Shown one piece after another: positions 37,008 to 44,369 of a DNA stretch of 64,000 nt (position 1 is the stretch's first letter; every line of letters begins with the position of its first letter). The DNA is taken from assembly GCF_001570605.1 (NCBI RefSeq), contig NZ_BBXG01000002.1, positions 32,549-96,548 on the forward strand, given 5' to 3'. Both the position numbers and the translations under genes were made by a program. Under the pieces are notes generated by a model, which saw only the letters and a list, made by a program, of their open reading frames with translations, had not been told where the DNA came from and ran no database searches. Source of the DNA: Herbidospora cretacea. GTDB taxonomy: Bacteria > Actinomycetota > Actinomycetes > Streptosporangiales > Streptosporangiaceae.

Positions 37008-37852
37008 AAGAGGGTCAGCGGTTCGACTTCCGGGGGGTCGGGGAGCGGTTCGAGGTCCGGGAGCTTGGCGCGGACCTCCTGGTGGAAGCGGTGGGCCAGG
37101 GTCAGGGCCTGGGTGTTGTCGGGGGTGTGGACGAACATCGTCGGGGAGCGGCCCTCCTTCAGCCACTCGACGGTCTTCTCGATCCAGAAGGCCCAGCCCT
37201 CTACCGTCCGGTCGGCGTCGTCGCGGCCGATGTAGCGGATCAGGGGGTGGCTCGTCAGGGCGCGGTCGCGGCGGGGCATCCTCGGTTTTCTCGTCCAGGC
37301 GTCGCGTTCGGCGTCGGAGGTCGGCGGGCGCTCGAACAGGACGGTGGTGTCGAAGGGGACCCACTCGGCCTGCCTGGTGGCCAGGACCTTCTCCAACCCC
37401 GCGACGGCCCTCGCGTCGTCGAAGAAGGCGCGGTGGCGGACCTCGACGGCGTAGCGGTGGCCCGTCGGCAGGGTGCGGAGGAAGGCCGCGAGGGTGCCGA
37501 GGTCGGCGGGGCCGAAGCCGGCGGGGAGCTGGATCCACAGGGCGTGCAGGCGGGGGCCGAGCGGTTCCATCGTGTGGAGGAACTGCCGCAGCTCCTCGGG
37601 CGGGCCCTGCAGGTGGCGCAGGTGGGTGATGCTCTTCGGCAGTTTGGCCAGGAGGCGGAAGCCGGGGTCGGTCTGGCGGGCCCACGACTCGACCGTCTCC
37701 CGGGCCGGCACGGCGTAGAAGGTCGTGTTGCCCTCGACGGCGTTGCACCAGGTCGCGTACGCCTCCAGGCGCTCCCCGGGCGGGAGCTGGGGCTGCCACG
37801 ACTTGTGGTTCCACTGGGCGCAGCCCACATGCAGTTCATAGCATGGGTTCAT
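37004..37852 (-). CDS. DUF72 family protein
   Basis: A 282-residue TIM-barrel-like DUF72 protein: GCAQWNHKSW and VEGNTTFYAVP near the start, RYAVEVRHRAFF in the middle and VHTPDNTQALTLAHRF near the end. Its molecular function is unknown. The N-terminus MNPCYELHVGCAQW is normal only from about residue 6. The start codon ATG (37852-37850) overlaps, on the opposite strand, the ATG of the serine recombinase (37851-37853). The recombinase-bearing island therefore begins at or within the 5' end of this gene. Confidence 0.85.
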   Translation of the reverse strand: MNPCYELHVGCAQWNHKSWQPQLPPGERLEAYATWCNAVEGNTTFYAVPARETVESWARQTDPGFRLLAKLPKSITHLRHLQGPPEELRQFLHTMEPLGPRLHALWIQLPAGFGPADLGTLAAFLRTLPTGHRYAVEVRHRAFFDDARAVAGLEKVLATRQAEWVPFDTTVLFERPPTSDAERDAWTRKPRMPRRDRALTSHPLIRYIGRDDADRTVEGWAFWIEKTVEWLKEGRSPTMFVHTPDNTQALTLAHRFHQEVRAKLPDLEPLPDPPEVEPLTLF

Positions 37853-39362
37853 GAATAGTCCAGACGAACAAGAAGAGGCAAGAAGACATCGAAGTGTTTC
37901 CAGAATAGCCGATCCGGCTACCCGCAAAAACAATCGCGACGCATGGCGCGGACAACAGGCCGCGATTTACTGCCGCATATCGCAGGCCCGCGACGAAGAC
38001 CAAACAGGCGTGGACCGGCAAGAGCGAATCTGCATCGGCATTGCTGAACGCCTCGGGCTCATTGTCAATCCCGCGAACATCTTCATCGACAACAACCGTT
38101 CCGCATGGCGGCGAAATCGGAAGCGCCCTGGGTGGGATGCTCTTCTCACTGCGATGAACAACGGAATCACACATGTCATCGCCTATCACCCAGACCGGCT
38201 CATGCGACAGCCGCGAGACTTAGAAGAGTTACTGACGATATCCGACGATCACGGAATCACCCTGCACGGGGAAGCCAACCGGCGAGATCTCTCTGACCCG
38301 GATGACAGATTCTTTCTCCGGATCGAAGTAGCTCACGCTTGCCGCTCTTCGGACGACACCTCCCGTCGCCTGAAATCCATGATGGCGGACAGGGCCAGGG
38401 ACGGAAAGCCGAGAACTGGCGGCAGACGACGCTATGGATACGCACCCAATGCCGTCGACATCATCCCAGAAGAAGCCGAAATAGTTCGCTGGATATTTGA
38501 GAGCTTCCTCGACGGGATGACGCCGTTCAAGATGACGGCAGACCTGAACCGGCGTGGGGTCAAAAGCGCACAAGGCAAGCTTTGGCGCGTCAACGCGCTT
38601 CTGAACATCATCGACTCTCCGCACGTCGCCGGGATCGTGAGATTCAGGGGACATGAAATCGGCAGGGGATCGTGGCCTGCGATCATCGATGTAGGCATGT
38701 GGAAGGAGGCACAAGAACGCCGTACCTTCCGGTCCGTCGCCTTCAAGGAGAATCTTGTGCAGGGCAGGTTCTACCTGCTTCGAGGCGTCGTCTACTGCAC
38801 CGCCTGCGGACGGGTGATGGTCGGCAGGCCAATGGGCGGAAACCGGCCTATCTATATATGCGGTTCCCATACTAACCCAGACAAGAGCACCAGATGCTTC
38901 CGCAGCGTCGGCGCAATCACTCTCGAGTCCTTTGTCGAAGACGCAACGATAGATCTCCTCGAACGCCTAGATATCACCGGAAAAGAACGAGCAACGATCC
39001 TTTCAGAAGGGGATGAAGCGTCCATAGAGTCCGATCGGGCTGAACTCGCCGAACTCAAGGAGATGTGGGATGCACGAGAAATCAACACAGCCGAATATCG
39101 CGAAATGAGGAAGACGATAGAAAAGCGAATCAAGAAGGTTCAGGACAAGACCATTGTCCGTCCCGTCGCGGAAGTCCTCCACGGAATGGTCGGCTCGCAA
39201 GCACGCGCGACCTGGAATGCACATAAAGAAGCCGGTAATTACGAGAGACTCAATGCGATCATCAGATTCCTCTTTGCGGCAGTCAGAATCAAAGCAGCCG
39301 AATCGCCCGCAAGAGGCGCGTTTGACTACGGCCGTGTTGAAATCGATCAGAACGATCTGTAG
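37851..39362 (+). CDS. Large serine recombinase (site-specific integrase)
   Basis: A 503-residue large serine recombinase. The resolvase domain has the nucleophile Ser44 in AAIYCRISQARDEDQTGVDRQ and the RLMRQPRDLEELL block. The recombinase domain (about 170-290) includes GGRRRYGYAPN and NIIDSPHVAGIVRF. A zinc ribbon has YCTACGRV and a downstream CGSH/CFR pair, and a coiled-coil region ends the protein. It integrates and excises an element at short att sites. The first in-frame start after a stop at 37839 is ATG 37851, which gives an unusual 38-residue extension before the catalytic domain and no ribosome binding site. Confidence 0.9.
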   Translation: MNSPDEQEEARRHRSVSRIADPATRKNNRDAWRGQQAAIYCRISQARDEDQTGVDRQERICIGIAERLGLIVNPANIFIDNNRSAWRRNRKRPGWDALLTAMNNGITHVIAYHPDRLMRQPRDLEELLTISDDHGITLHGEANRRDLSDPDDRFFLRIEVAHACRSSDDTSRRLKSMMADRARDGKPRTGGRRRYGYAPNAVDIIPEEAEIVRWIFESFLDGMTPFKMTADLNRRGVKSAQGKLWRVNALLNIIDSPHVAGIVRFRGHEIGRGSWPAIIDVGMWKEAQERRTFRSVAFKENLVQGRFYLLRGVVYCTACGRVMVGRPMGGNRPIYICGSHTNPDKSTRCFRSVGAITLESFVEDATIDLLERLDITGKERATILSEGDEASIESDRAELAELKEMWDAREINTAEYREMRKTIEKRIKKVQDKTIVRPVAEVLHGMVGSQARATWNAHKEAGNYERLNAIIRFLFAAVRIKAAESPARGAFDYGRVEIDQNDL

Positions 39363-39379
39363 CACGGCAGCCCAACCGA

Positions 39380-39416
39380 AGATGGACCCCGCCAAGGTGG
39401 CGGGGTCCATCTTTTT
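39380..39416. terminator. Bidirectional-looking terminator after the recombinase
   Basis: GATGGACCCCGCC pairs perfectly with GGCGGGGTCCATC around a 5-base loop, followed by TTTTT on the plus strand. It lies between the recombinase and the convergent CTG-start gene. Confidence 0.9.
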
Positions 39417-39606
39417 AGTCTTTCAGGTAATCGTCGAGCGCGAGCAGTCGCGCCAGGCGGCGTGCGCCTTCCTCACTGATGGAAGTCTTGAACTTGCTTG
39501 TCACTCTCTTTAAGTGATATGCGCGCTGCGCATCTTGTGTTTTGCCAGTCCGCCGATGGGCGGTTGCCTCCTCGAATCCATCGTTGCTGTTCGGCGTAAT
39601 CGTCAG
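39415..39606 (-). CDS. 63-residue basic helical protein with apparent CTG start
   Basis: This gene is missed if only ATG, GTG or TTG starts are allowed. The frame between an upstream TGA and the TAA at 39415 encodes NDGFEEATAHRR, AQRAYHLKRVTSKFKT and ISEEGARRLARLLALDDYL, clearly protein-like with two amphipathic helices and a basic centre. The only well-placed start is CTG at 39606, six bases after GGAGG in GGGGAGGTGAT, a near-perfect ribosome binding site. It converges on the recombinase. Its size, charge and position fit a recombination directionality factor or small DNA-binding protein, but no family is recognised. Confidence 0.6.
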   Translation of the reverse strand: MTITPNSNDGFEEATAHRRTGKTQDAQRAYHLKRVTSKFKTSISEEGARRLARLLALDDYLKD

Positions 39607-39619
39607 ATATCACCTCCCC

Positions 39620-39691
39620 TCAAAGACAGGTGACGGGTATCCCTCCTCTTCGGATGCTGAGCGATTGTCCACGGAGCTTGTCCACGGACAT
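39620..39691 (-). other. Possible 23-codon leader ORF with its own ribosome binding site
   Basis: Immediately upstream of the CTG-start gene, GGGAGGTGATG precedes a short frame MSVDKLRGQSLSIRRGGIPV ending at TGA (39622-39620), right before the second GGGGAGGTGAT. A GTG two codons in has better spacing. It contains two copies of an 11-base repeat. It may be a regulatory leader or chance. Confidence 0.3.
39665..39688. repeat. Two direct repeats TTGTCCACGGA, 13-bp period
   Basis: TTGTCCACGGA occurs at 39665-39675 and 39678-39688, separated by two bases, just upstream of the CTG-start gene inside the possible leader. Tandem sites of this spacing suit a DNA-binding protein. Between 39692 and 40000 I see only a perfect palindrome GGCCATGGCC at 39913-39922 and no gene. 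Confidence 0.6.
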
Positions 39692-40000
39692 CACCTCCCA
39701 AATTGCGTGACGCAGGTACACGCCACTTTGAACAACGATCCAGGCATACCCGAAAACGTCAAGGGGCCAGTGCGCATCCGCATCGATTCGTACGGTCCTC
39801 AAGCGGACAGGTCGCTTGCCGAACCGTGCACACGGAAGCTGGTGAGCCGACGCGAGTAGAGCCGCGCCGGGCGACCAAGGGAGTCGGCTCAGAGAGCGCT
39901 CAGGGTCACCTGGGCCATGGCCTGACCGGGACGGGACCCCTGGGATGGCATGCGCGCTCCAGCGTGATTGAGAGAATCTCCGGCCGGAGCGCGGATTCGA

Positions 40001-41173
40001 TTACTGCGCGCTGGGCGTGCGGACGGATGCCATGATCTCATCCCGCGCTTCACTAGCTAGAGGGGAATCAAAACGTCCGAGCATTGCGTAAATCCTGTCC
40101 AGCCTCCGCACAATCCAGGAAATCTGCCTTTCCTGGGGCAGGTTCAAGACTTCCCTGTAGGACTCGATCGCGCCGTCTAATTCACTCTGCTGAAGTCGCG
40201 CGGTCGCACGATAAATACGTGCCAGCGCCTCGTCACTGTGTGACCGTTCCTTTTCTGGGCTCGCCTCGAATAAGGCGATTGCTTCGGTCGATTCTTTGTC
40301 GGCGCGCACAGAATCGTGTTCTCCATCAAGCCAAATCAGACTAGAACCGGCATAGTAATGCTGCTTGGCTATGGGAAAACCGAAAATTCCCGGTTCGTCG
40401 TCAGCACTCGGACGCATGGTATCGCGCAGATCTAACGCCTTATTCAGTGCTTCATGAGCGGAGCGTGAATCCCCCTGATGCGCCAGGCATTGAGCAGTGC
40501 CACACAGAAGGCGCACCGAAGAGGTTCCCTCAGTCGCGTAGGGAAAGCCTGAATCCAAAAAGTCACGGGCCGACTTGAAGTCGCCTAAGAACCGAGCGAT
40601 AAGGCTTTGGGTGCCACGAGCCCATGCACGTAGGCCGTTGTGTCCCGCTAGTTCACCAAAATGAAAGACGCTTTTGGCATGGATGCTCGCTTCCTTGCCG
40701 TAGCCAAGGTCTAATGTCGCGTAAGCGAGAACTCCAGAAGCGAGCCCAGCACTCAAATAGAGGTTAGGCGTCGGCTTTACCGCCAGAGATGCAAAGATCC
40801 TGTTTCTGACGTCCCTGGCATCACGTAACGCGTCCAGCGGTGAGGCATCGAGGTAGTTGACGGCGAGGCCCCTGGACAGGGCATCGAACGCGTCATCTCC
40901 GTCTAAGACGGATTGGGACTCGGAGACCGCCTGGAGAATAAAGGACGGACTCAGGCGCTCTGGTTGCCCCAAAAATGATTCGGGCACGTCAAGGATCATG
41001 GCCAGATGATTAATCCAGAACCTTGATGGCGTTCGTTTGCCGTTCTCCCACCGGGAGACCTCAGCACGAGTGATCGTGGAGCGCCCGGAAGCGGCGCAGA
41101 GTTGGGCGGCAAGCTCGGACTGGGAGAGTCCGGCCGCTTCACGAAGTTCCCTGAGCACGTGCCCTATGGACAT
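40001..41173 (-). CDS. XRE-family regulator with TPR-like C-terminal domain
   Basis: A 390-residue protein. The N-terminal helix-turn-helix covers about residues 5-70 (LRELREAAGLSQSELAAQL and TRAEVSRWENGKRTPS). About 300 residues of helical TPR-like repeats follow. Such fusions in actinomycetes respond to small ligands or peptides and often regulate an adjacent small gene. Here two small genes lie on the other strand across an intergenic region with a matching palindrome. The lower GC content matches the rest of the island. Confidence 0.85.
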   Translation of the reverse strand: MSIGHVLRELREAAGLSQSELAAQLCAASGRSTITRAEVSRWENGKRTPSRFWINHLAMILDVPESFLGQPERLSPSFILQAVSESQSVLDGDDAFDALSRGLAVNYLDASPLDALRDARDVRNRIFASLAVKPTPNLYLSAGLASGVLAYATLDLGYGKEASIHAKSVFHFGELAGHNGLRAWARGTQSLIARFLGDFKSARDFLDSGFPYATEGTSSVRLLCGTAQCLAHQGDSRSAHEALNKALDLRDTMRPSADDEPGIFGFPIAKQHYYAGSSLIWLDGEHDSVRADKESTEAIALFEASPEKERSHSDEALARIYRATARLQQSELDGAIESYREVLNLPQERQISWIVRRLDRIYAMLGRFDSPLASEARDEIMASVRTPSAQ

Positions 41174-41222
41174 GAGATCGATTGTACGCTCACGGACATT
41201 TCCGGTAATGCGAACTGGACTA

Positions 41223-41237
41223 TCTCACATAGTGAGA
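41223..41237. promoter_or_regulatory. Palindrome TCTCAC-ATA-GTGAGA between the XRE gene and 41329 gene
   Basis: A perfect 6+3+6 inverted repeat 50 bases upstream of the XRE start and about 90 before the divergent gene. It is the natural operator candidate for the XRE regulator. The downstream TGAGACAAT is repeated at 42136-42144. Confidence 0.5.
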
Positions 41238-41328
41238 CAATGGCCACTAGCTCCGGCCACTCCCAAAAGCCTGGCGATCGAGTTCCCTAATTACAGGCGG
41301 GGTTCTTGATCACAGCGAGGGAGTGCCG

Positions 41329-41754
41329 ATGCAGGAGGATCCAGGAGCCACAGCTCTAACAGATATTGAGCCTGATCCACCGTCTCAGCGCCCGCCGGGG
41401 ATGAGTGCATCCCTTGGCCCATTCAAGCTCGCGACAGACGTCCGTCTAGCCGCTCTTCTGCTTCTCGGAAACACGCTTGAGGAATCGGGTGTACGCACTT
41501 ACGTCGTGCGCACACTCAACCTGAGGATGCCGCCTGGCGGCGCGCAGTGGTTTCCTCTCACCGAGAAGGATCCGGAACTCATCGTGCTCATGGCCGGGGA
41601 GGTGCTCGCCACGATCACCATGGGGGAACACTCCGGGAAATTCGTCATTGAGCCAGGGGCACGGGTGGAACCCTCCGACGCGGCAGAGGTGGCGACGGCG
41701 GATGAAGCACTTGAGACGGTGATGGGCCTCCGGGTTCCGCCGCCCAAGGAGTAG
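41329..41754 (+). CDS. Small protein of unknown function in the island
   Basis: A 141-residue acidic protein with a proline-rich start, a helical segment (DVRLAALLLLGNTLEESGV) and a C-terminal beta-rich part (TYVVRTLNLRMPPGGAQW and GEVLATITMGEHSGKFVIEPG). No known family is apparent. The ATG at 41329 is preferred because AGCGAGGGA lies at a suitable distance; an upstream GTG at 41323 is possible. It is transcribed away from the XRE regulator and followed by another small gene 4 bases downstream. Confidence 0.65.
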   Translation: MQEDPGATALTDIEPDPPSQRPPGMSASLGPFKLATDVRLAALLLLGNTLEESGVRTYVVRTLNLRMPPGGAQWFPLTEKDPELIVLMAGEVLATITMGEHSGKFVIEPGARVEPSDAAEVATADEALETVMGLRVPPPKE

Positions 41755-41758
41755 CGAG

Positions 41759-42037
41759 ATGCGAGCAGTGCCCACCCCCGATAGGGGCAATACGGGTGAA
41801 TCTGGCCTAAGGGAATTTGCCGCCTACTGGACCTTCTTCCCCGCAAGCGGTGGCCATATAGCGGTTCGGAAGATCACCCTTCCGGAGGAATGGCTTCAAA
41901 AGGGACTCTCCAACGCAAGGGCAGGCGCGACACTGACCGCTCTGCGGACGGCACTCGTCGAAGAATCGATCCTCGACGGCAAGCTTCGCCGGGCAGGACC
42001 GTACGCCCATGACTGGCAGCACCGAACAGTCTCCTAG
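41759..42037 (+). CDS. Small protein of unknown function, second gene of the pair
   Basis: A 92-residue protein with central beta-strand and helix (HIAVRKITLPEEWLQKGL) and a C-terminal helix (ARAGATLTALRTALVEESIL). It follows the previous stop by 4 bases with AAGGAG in front of the ATG, so the two genes form an operon. No recognised domain. Confidence 0.6.
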   Translation: MRAVPTPDRGNTGESGLREFAAYWTFFPASGGHIAVRKITLPEEWLQKGLSNARAGATLTALRTALVEESILDGKLRRAGPYAHDWQHRTVS

Positions 42038-42073
42038 CTCCGGCACGCTCCGTGATCGTGTCAGGTTTGTCTT

Positions 42074-42144
42074 CGTCTCACGTCTCGCGCGCGCCTGCAC
42101 GCGTAGGGCGTGAGACGTCTCTGAGACAAAGACGTTGAGACAAT
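42074..42144. promoter_or_regulatory. Cluster of GAGAC/GTCTC half-sites and inverted repeats
   Basis: CGTCTCACG (42074-42082) pairs with CGTGAGACG (42109-42117). GAGACGTCTC (42112-42121) is a perfect palindrome that leads into GTCTCTGAGAC (42117-42127). A further TGAGACAAT lies at 42136-42144, matching 41233-41241. The half-site equals that of the palindrome upstream of the XRE gene. The rest of 42038-42416 has no gene I can support. Confidence 0.45.
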
Positions 42145-42306
42145 CACACAGAGTAGCGATGTGCCCGAGGGGCACGCTCTCCTGCTCGATCACCTCCGTG
42201 CCAGCGCCGACAACGCCTGTACACGTCCGCGCAGCTCGCCACCCATGCTACGAGGATCGCTTGACCCATCCCACGTGTAGTCGCATGGCTCAGCCCGTTA
42301 CCCCAC

Positions 42307-42316
42307 CGAAAGTTTC
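42307..42316. promoter_or_regulatory. CGAAAGTTTC box upstream of the CBM2 esterase
   Basis: Identical to the box at 11937-11946 upstream of the ThuA-domain gene. It lies about 100 bases before the esterase start; a related GAAACATTTC occurs at 42367-42376. A shared sugar-responsive repressor is the inference. Confidence 0.4.
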
Positions 42317-42416
42317 ATTAACTATCCCAGGTGGGCTGTTACCGATCCACGAGGACGTTGCTTCCAGAAACATTTCGGGTCAGTCTCCTAAATATTTCGA
42401 TCGTTCGGAGGAGAGC

Positions 42417-43766
42417 ATGAAACGACTCCTGGTCGCCATCTTGATCCTCGCAGCGGGGTTCGTACCCCTGCGGCCGGCTCAGGCGGCCTCGCTCGTCGAG
42501 GTGACCGGTTTCGGTACCAACCCCACCAACCTTCGCATGCACCTGTACGTCCCCGACAACGTCGCGCCCCGCCCGGGGATCCTGGTGGCGGTCCATTACT
42601 GCACCGGGACGGGCCCCGCCTTCTACTCGGGGACCGAGTTCGCCTCCCTCGCCGACCGTTACGGGTTCATCGTGATCTACCCGTCGGCCACCCGCAGCGG
42701 GCAGTGCTTCGACGTCTACACCTCCGGCGCGCTCACCCACAACGGCAACAGCGACCCCGTCGGGATCGTCTCGATGGTGAACTACGTCAAGTCGCGCTAC
42801 AACGTCGACAGCAACCGGGTCTTCGCGACCGGCGCCTCCTCCGGCGGCATGATGACCAACGTCCTGCTCGGCGACTATCCCGACGTGTTCAAGGCGGGGG
42901 CGGCGTTCATGGGCGTGCCGTTCGCCTGCTTCGCCACCACCGGCGGGTCGACGTGGAACAGCCAGTGTGCCAACGGGCAGCTCATCAGGACCCCGCAGGC
43001 ATGGGGTGACCTGGTGCGCGGCGCCTACCCGGGCTACACCGGGGCCCGGCCGCGGATGCAGATCTGGCACGGCACCGAGGACGCCACCCTGCGCTACCCG
43101 AACTTCCAGGAGCAGATCAAGCAGTGGACCAACGTCCACGGCCTGTCGCAGACGCCGACCTCGACCGACACGCCGCGCTCCGGCTGGACGCGGACCCGCT
43201 ACGGCACCCAGGTCGAGGCGATCAGCCTCCAGGGCGTGGGGCACAACCTGCCGCTGGGTGGCCAGGCCGCGATGGCGATCAGCTTCTTCGGCCTCGACGG
43301 AACCCAGCCGTCGCCGTCGCCCTCTCCGTCGCCTTCTCCGTCGCCCTCTCCCTCCCCGTCGCCCTCTCCCTCGCCCTCTCCCTCGCCGTCGCCCTCCCCG
43401 TCGCCCTCCCCGTCGCCGTCGCCGTCCCCCACGCCTACTCCGAACAACGGGGCCTGCCGGGTGGCGTACACGGTGAACCCCTGGAATACCGGGCTGACCG
43501 CGTCGGTGACGATCACCAACACCGGGACCAGCCCGATCAACACGTGGGGGCTGGCGTTCACGCTGCCCTCCGGGCAGACGATCACCTCGGCGTGGAACGC
43601 CACCGTCTCGCCGGCCAGCGGGAGCGTCACGGCGCGGAACCTGGCGTACAACGCGTCGATCCCGGTGAACGGCACCCAGTCGTTCGGGTTCAACGCCAAC
43701 CACACCGGTGACTCCGGGCGTCCGGCCGCGTTCTCGCTCAACGGCAGCGCCTGCACCATCGCGTGA
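42417..43766 (+). CDS. Secreted CE1-type esterase with (Ser-Pro)n linker and CBM2
   Basis: A 449-residue exported enzyme. The signal peptide ends near AQAAS (about 25). The alpha/beta-hydrolase domain (about 26-300) belongs to the PHB-depolymerase/feruloyl or acetylxylan esterase group, with the nucleophile in ATGASSGGMMTN, acid in WHGTEDATL and His in GVGHNLP. A linker of about 24 Pro-Ser units follows, then a CBM2 cellulose-binding domain (CRVAYTVNPWNTGLTASVTI to the C-terminal Cys). It most likely removes acyl side chains from xylan at the cellulose surface. GGAGGAG precedes the ATG. Confidence 0.9.
   Translation: MKRLLVAILILAAGFVPLRPAQAASLVEVTGFGTNPTNLRMHLYVPDNVAPRPGILVAVHYCTGTGPAFYSGTEFASLADRYGFIVIYPSATRSGQCFDVYTSGALTHNGNSDPVGIVSMVNYVKSRYNVDSNRVFATGASSGGMMTNVLLGDYPDVFKAGAAFMGVPFACFATTGGSTWNSQCANGQLIRTPQAWGDLVRGAYPGYTGARPRMQIWHGTEDATLRYPNFQEQIKQWTNVHGLSQTPTSTDTPRSGWTRTRYGTQVEAISLQGVGHNLPLGGQAAMAISFFGLDGTQPSPSPSPSPSPSPSPSPSPSPSPSPSPSPSPSPSPSPSPSPTPTPNNGACRVAYTVNPWNTGLTASVTITNTGTSPINTWGLAFTLPSGQTITSAWNATVSPASGSVTARNLAYNASIPVNGTQSFGFNANHTGDSGRPAAFSLNGSACTIA
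43306..43437 (+). repeat. Hexanucleotide-type repeat encoding the Pro-Ser linker
   Basis: Imperfect tandem copies of CCGTCG and CCCTCT/CCCTCC code for about 22 Pro-Ser pairs. Such a tract can change length by slippage without shifting the frame. Confidence 0.9.
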
Positions 43767-43768
43767 AA

Positions 43769-43804
43769 CGTGCGGCGGCCTGGCTGCGGCCAGGCCGCCG
43801 CACG
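43769..43804 (+). terminator. Strong hairpin after the esterase gene
   Basis: CGTGCGGCGGCCTGG (43769-43783) pairs perfectly with CCAGGCCGCCGCACG (43790-43804). There is no T run after it. Confidence 0.8.
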
Positions 43805-43831
43805 GGCGGGGGTGCGGATACGGTGGTCACT

Positions 43832-44317
43832 ATGAGTGAACCCCCGCGCACCCATTGGCTCCGGCGGTGGCCGGGGCTGATGCTGGCGCTGATCGCCGTA
43901 CTGGCTGTGGCGATCAACAACCGGCAGATCGCGACCACCGCGCGGCCGGCGATGGCGGAGTTCCAGCGGCCCCCCTTCGAGCTGCCGATCTGGCTCCACG
44001 GGCCCGCGTTCGCCTTCCTGTCGATCACGATGGCGCTGATCGCGGGGCTGCTCTGGTACGAGGCGGCCCGGCCGGTCGCTCTGTGGTGGTGGGTGGCCCA
44101 GCTCGTCGCCTACGCCCTGTGGGCGCCGCTCTCCCTCGGGCTGCGCCTCCACTTCCTGGCCGCGCTCGACATGGCGATCTTCCTGGTCCTGCTCGTGTTC
44201 GGCATGTTCGTCTTCTGGCGCGACAGCAAGATGGCGGCCCTGCTGCTGATCCCCTTCCTGGCCTGGACGTCGTATCTCGCCGCCCTCAGCGTCGAGTTCG
44301 GCCGGCTCAATCCCTAG
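43832..44317 (+). CDS. TspO/MBR family membrane protein
   Basis: A 161-residue protein with five predicted helices and TspO features: a Pro-rich first loop (FQRPPFELPIWLHGPAF), WWWVAQLVAYALWAPLSLGL in the middle and LLIPFLAWTSYLAALSVEFGRLNP at the end, which matches the family ending. TspO proteins bind porphyrins and take part in tetrapyrrole and redox stress responses. It opens the group with DevR, a PPOX-fold protein and DevS. I place it in the family from these motifs alone, so moderate confidence. Confidence 0.7.
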   Translation: MSEPPRTHWLRRWPGLMLALIAVLAVAINNRQIATTARPAMAEFQRPPFELPIWLHGPAFAFLSITMALIAGLLWYEAARPVALWWWVAQLVAYALWAPLSLGLRLHFLAALDMAIFLVLLVFGMFVFWRDSKMAALLLIPFLAWTSYLAALSVEFGRLNP

Positions 44318-44319
44318 GC

Positions 44320-44334
44320 GGGGCCGAAGGTCCC
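44320..44334. promoter_or_regulatory. Weak DevR-like box upstream of devR
   Basis: GGGGCCGAAGGTCCC is an imperfect palindrome 36 bases before the devR start. It keeps only part of the DevR consensus GGGACTTTAGTCCC. Confidence 0.35.
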
Positions 44335-44369
44335 TTCCCTTGGAGACCACCGGTACCTAGATTCGTCCC

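Larger units (their letters stand above)
37850..42150. mobile_element. Probable integrated element with serine recombinase (right end uncertain)
   Basis: From 37851 the base composition and codon use turn visibly AT-richer than the flanks. The stretch holds a large serine recombinase, a tiny CTG-start gene, an XRE-TPR regulator and two small unknown genes. The left end is set by the DUF72 start. The right end is estimated from the return to high GC before the CBM2 esterase. I could not find direct-repeat attachment sites by eye, and there are no conjugation or phage structural genes. Confidence 0.6.

Noticed and set aside
39913-39922. Palindrome GGCCATGGCC within GGTCA...TGACC as a possible attP
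   Set aside because: Short and GC-rich, not matched at the island end, and lies inside the island rather than at a junction.
37839-42250. 10-base inverted match TAGCATGGGT (37839-37848) and ACCCATGCTA (42241-42250) at the two ends of the island
   Set aside because: Serine integrase att sites should be direct repeats. The match is short, inverted and could arise by chance over 4 kb; no direct-repeat core was found by eye.
43306-43437. Short tandem repeats that could be mistaken for a CRISPR array
   Set aside because: They are 6-base units encoding a Pro-Ser linker inside the esterase, without unique spacers. No CRISPR array or cas gene is in the window.
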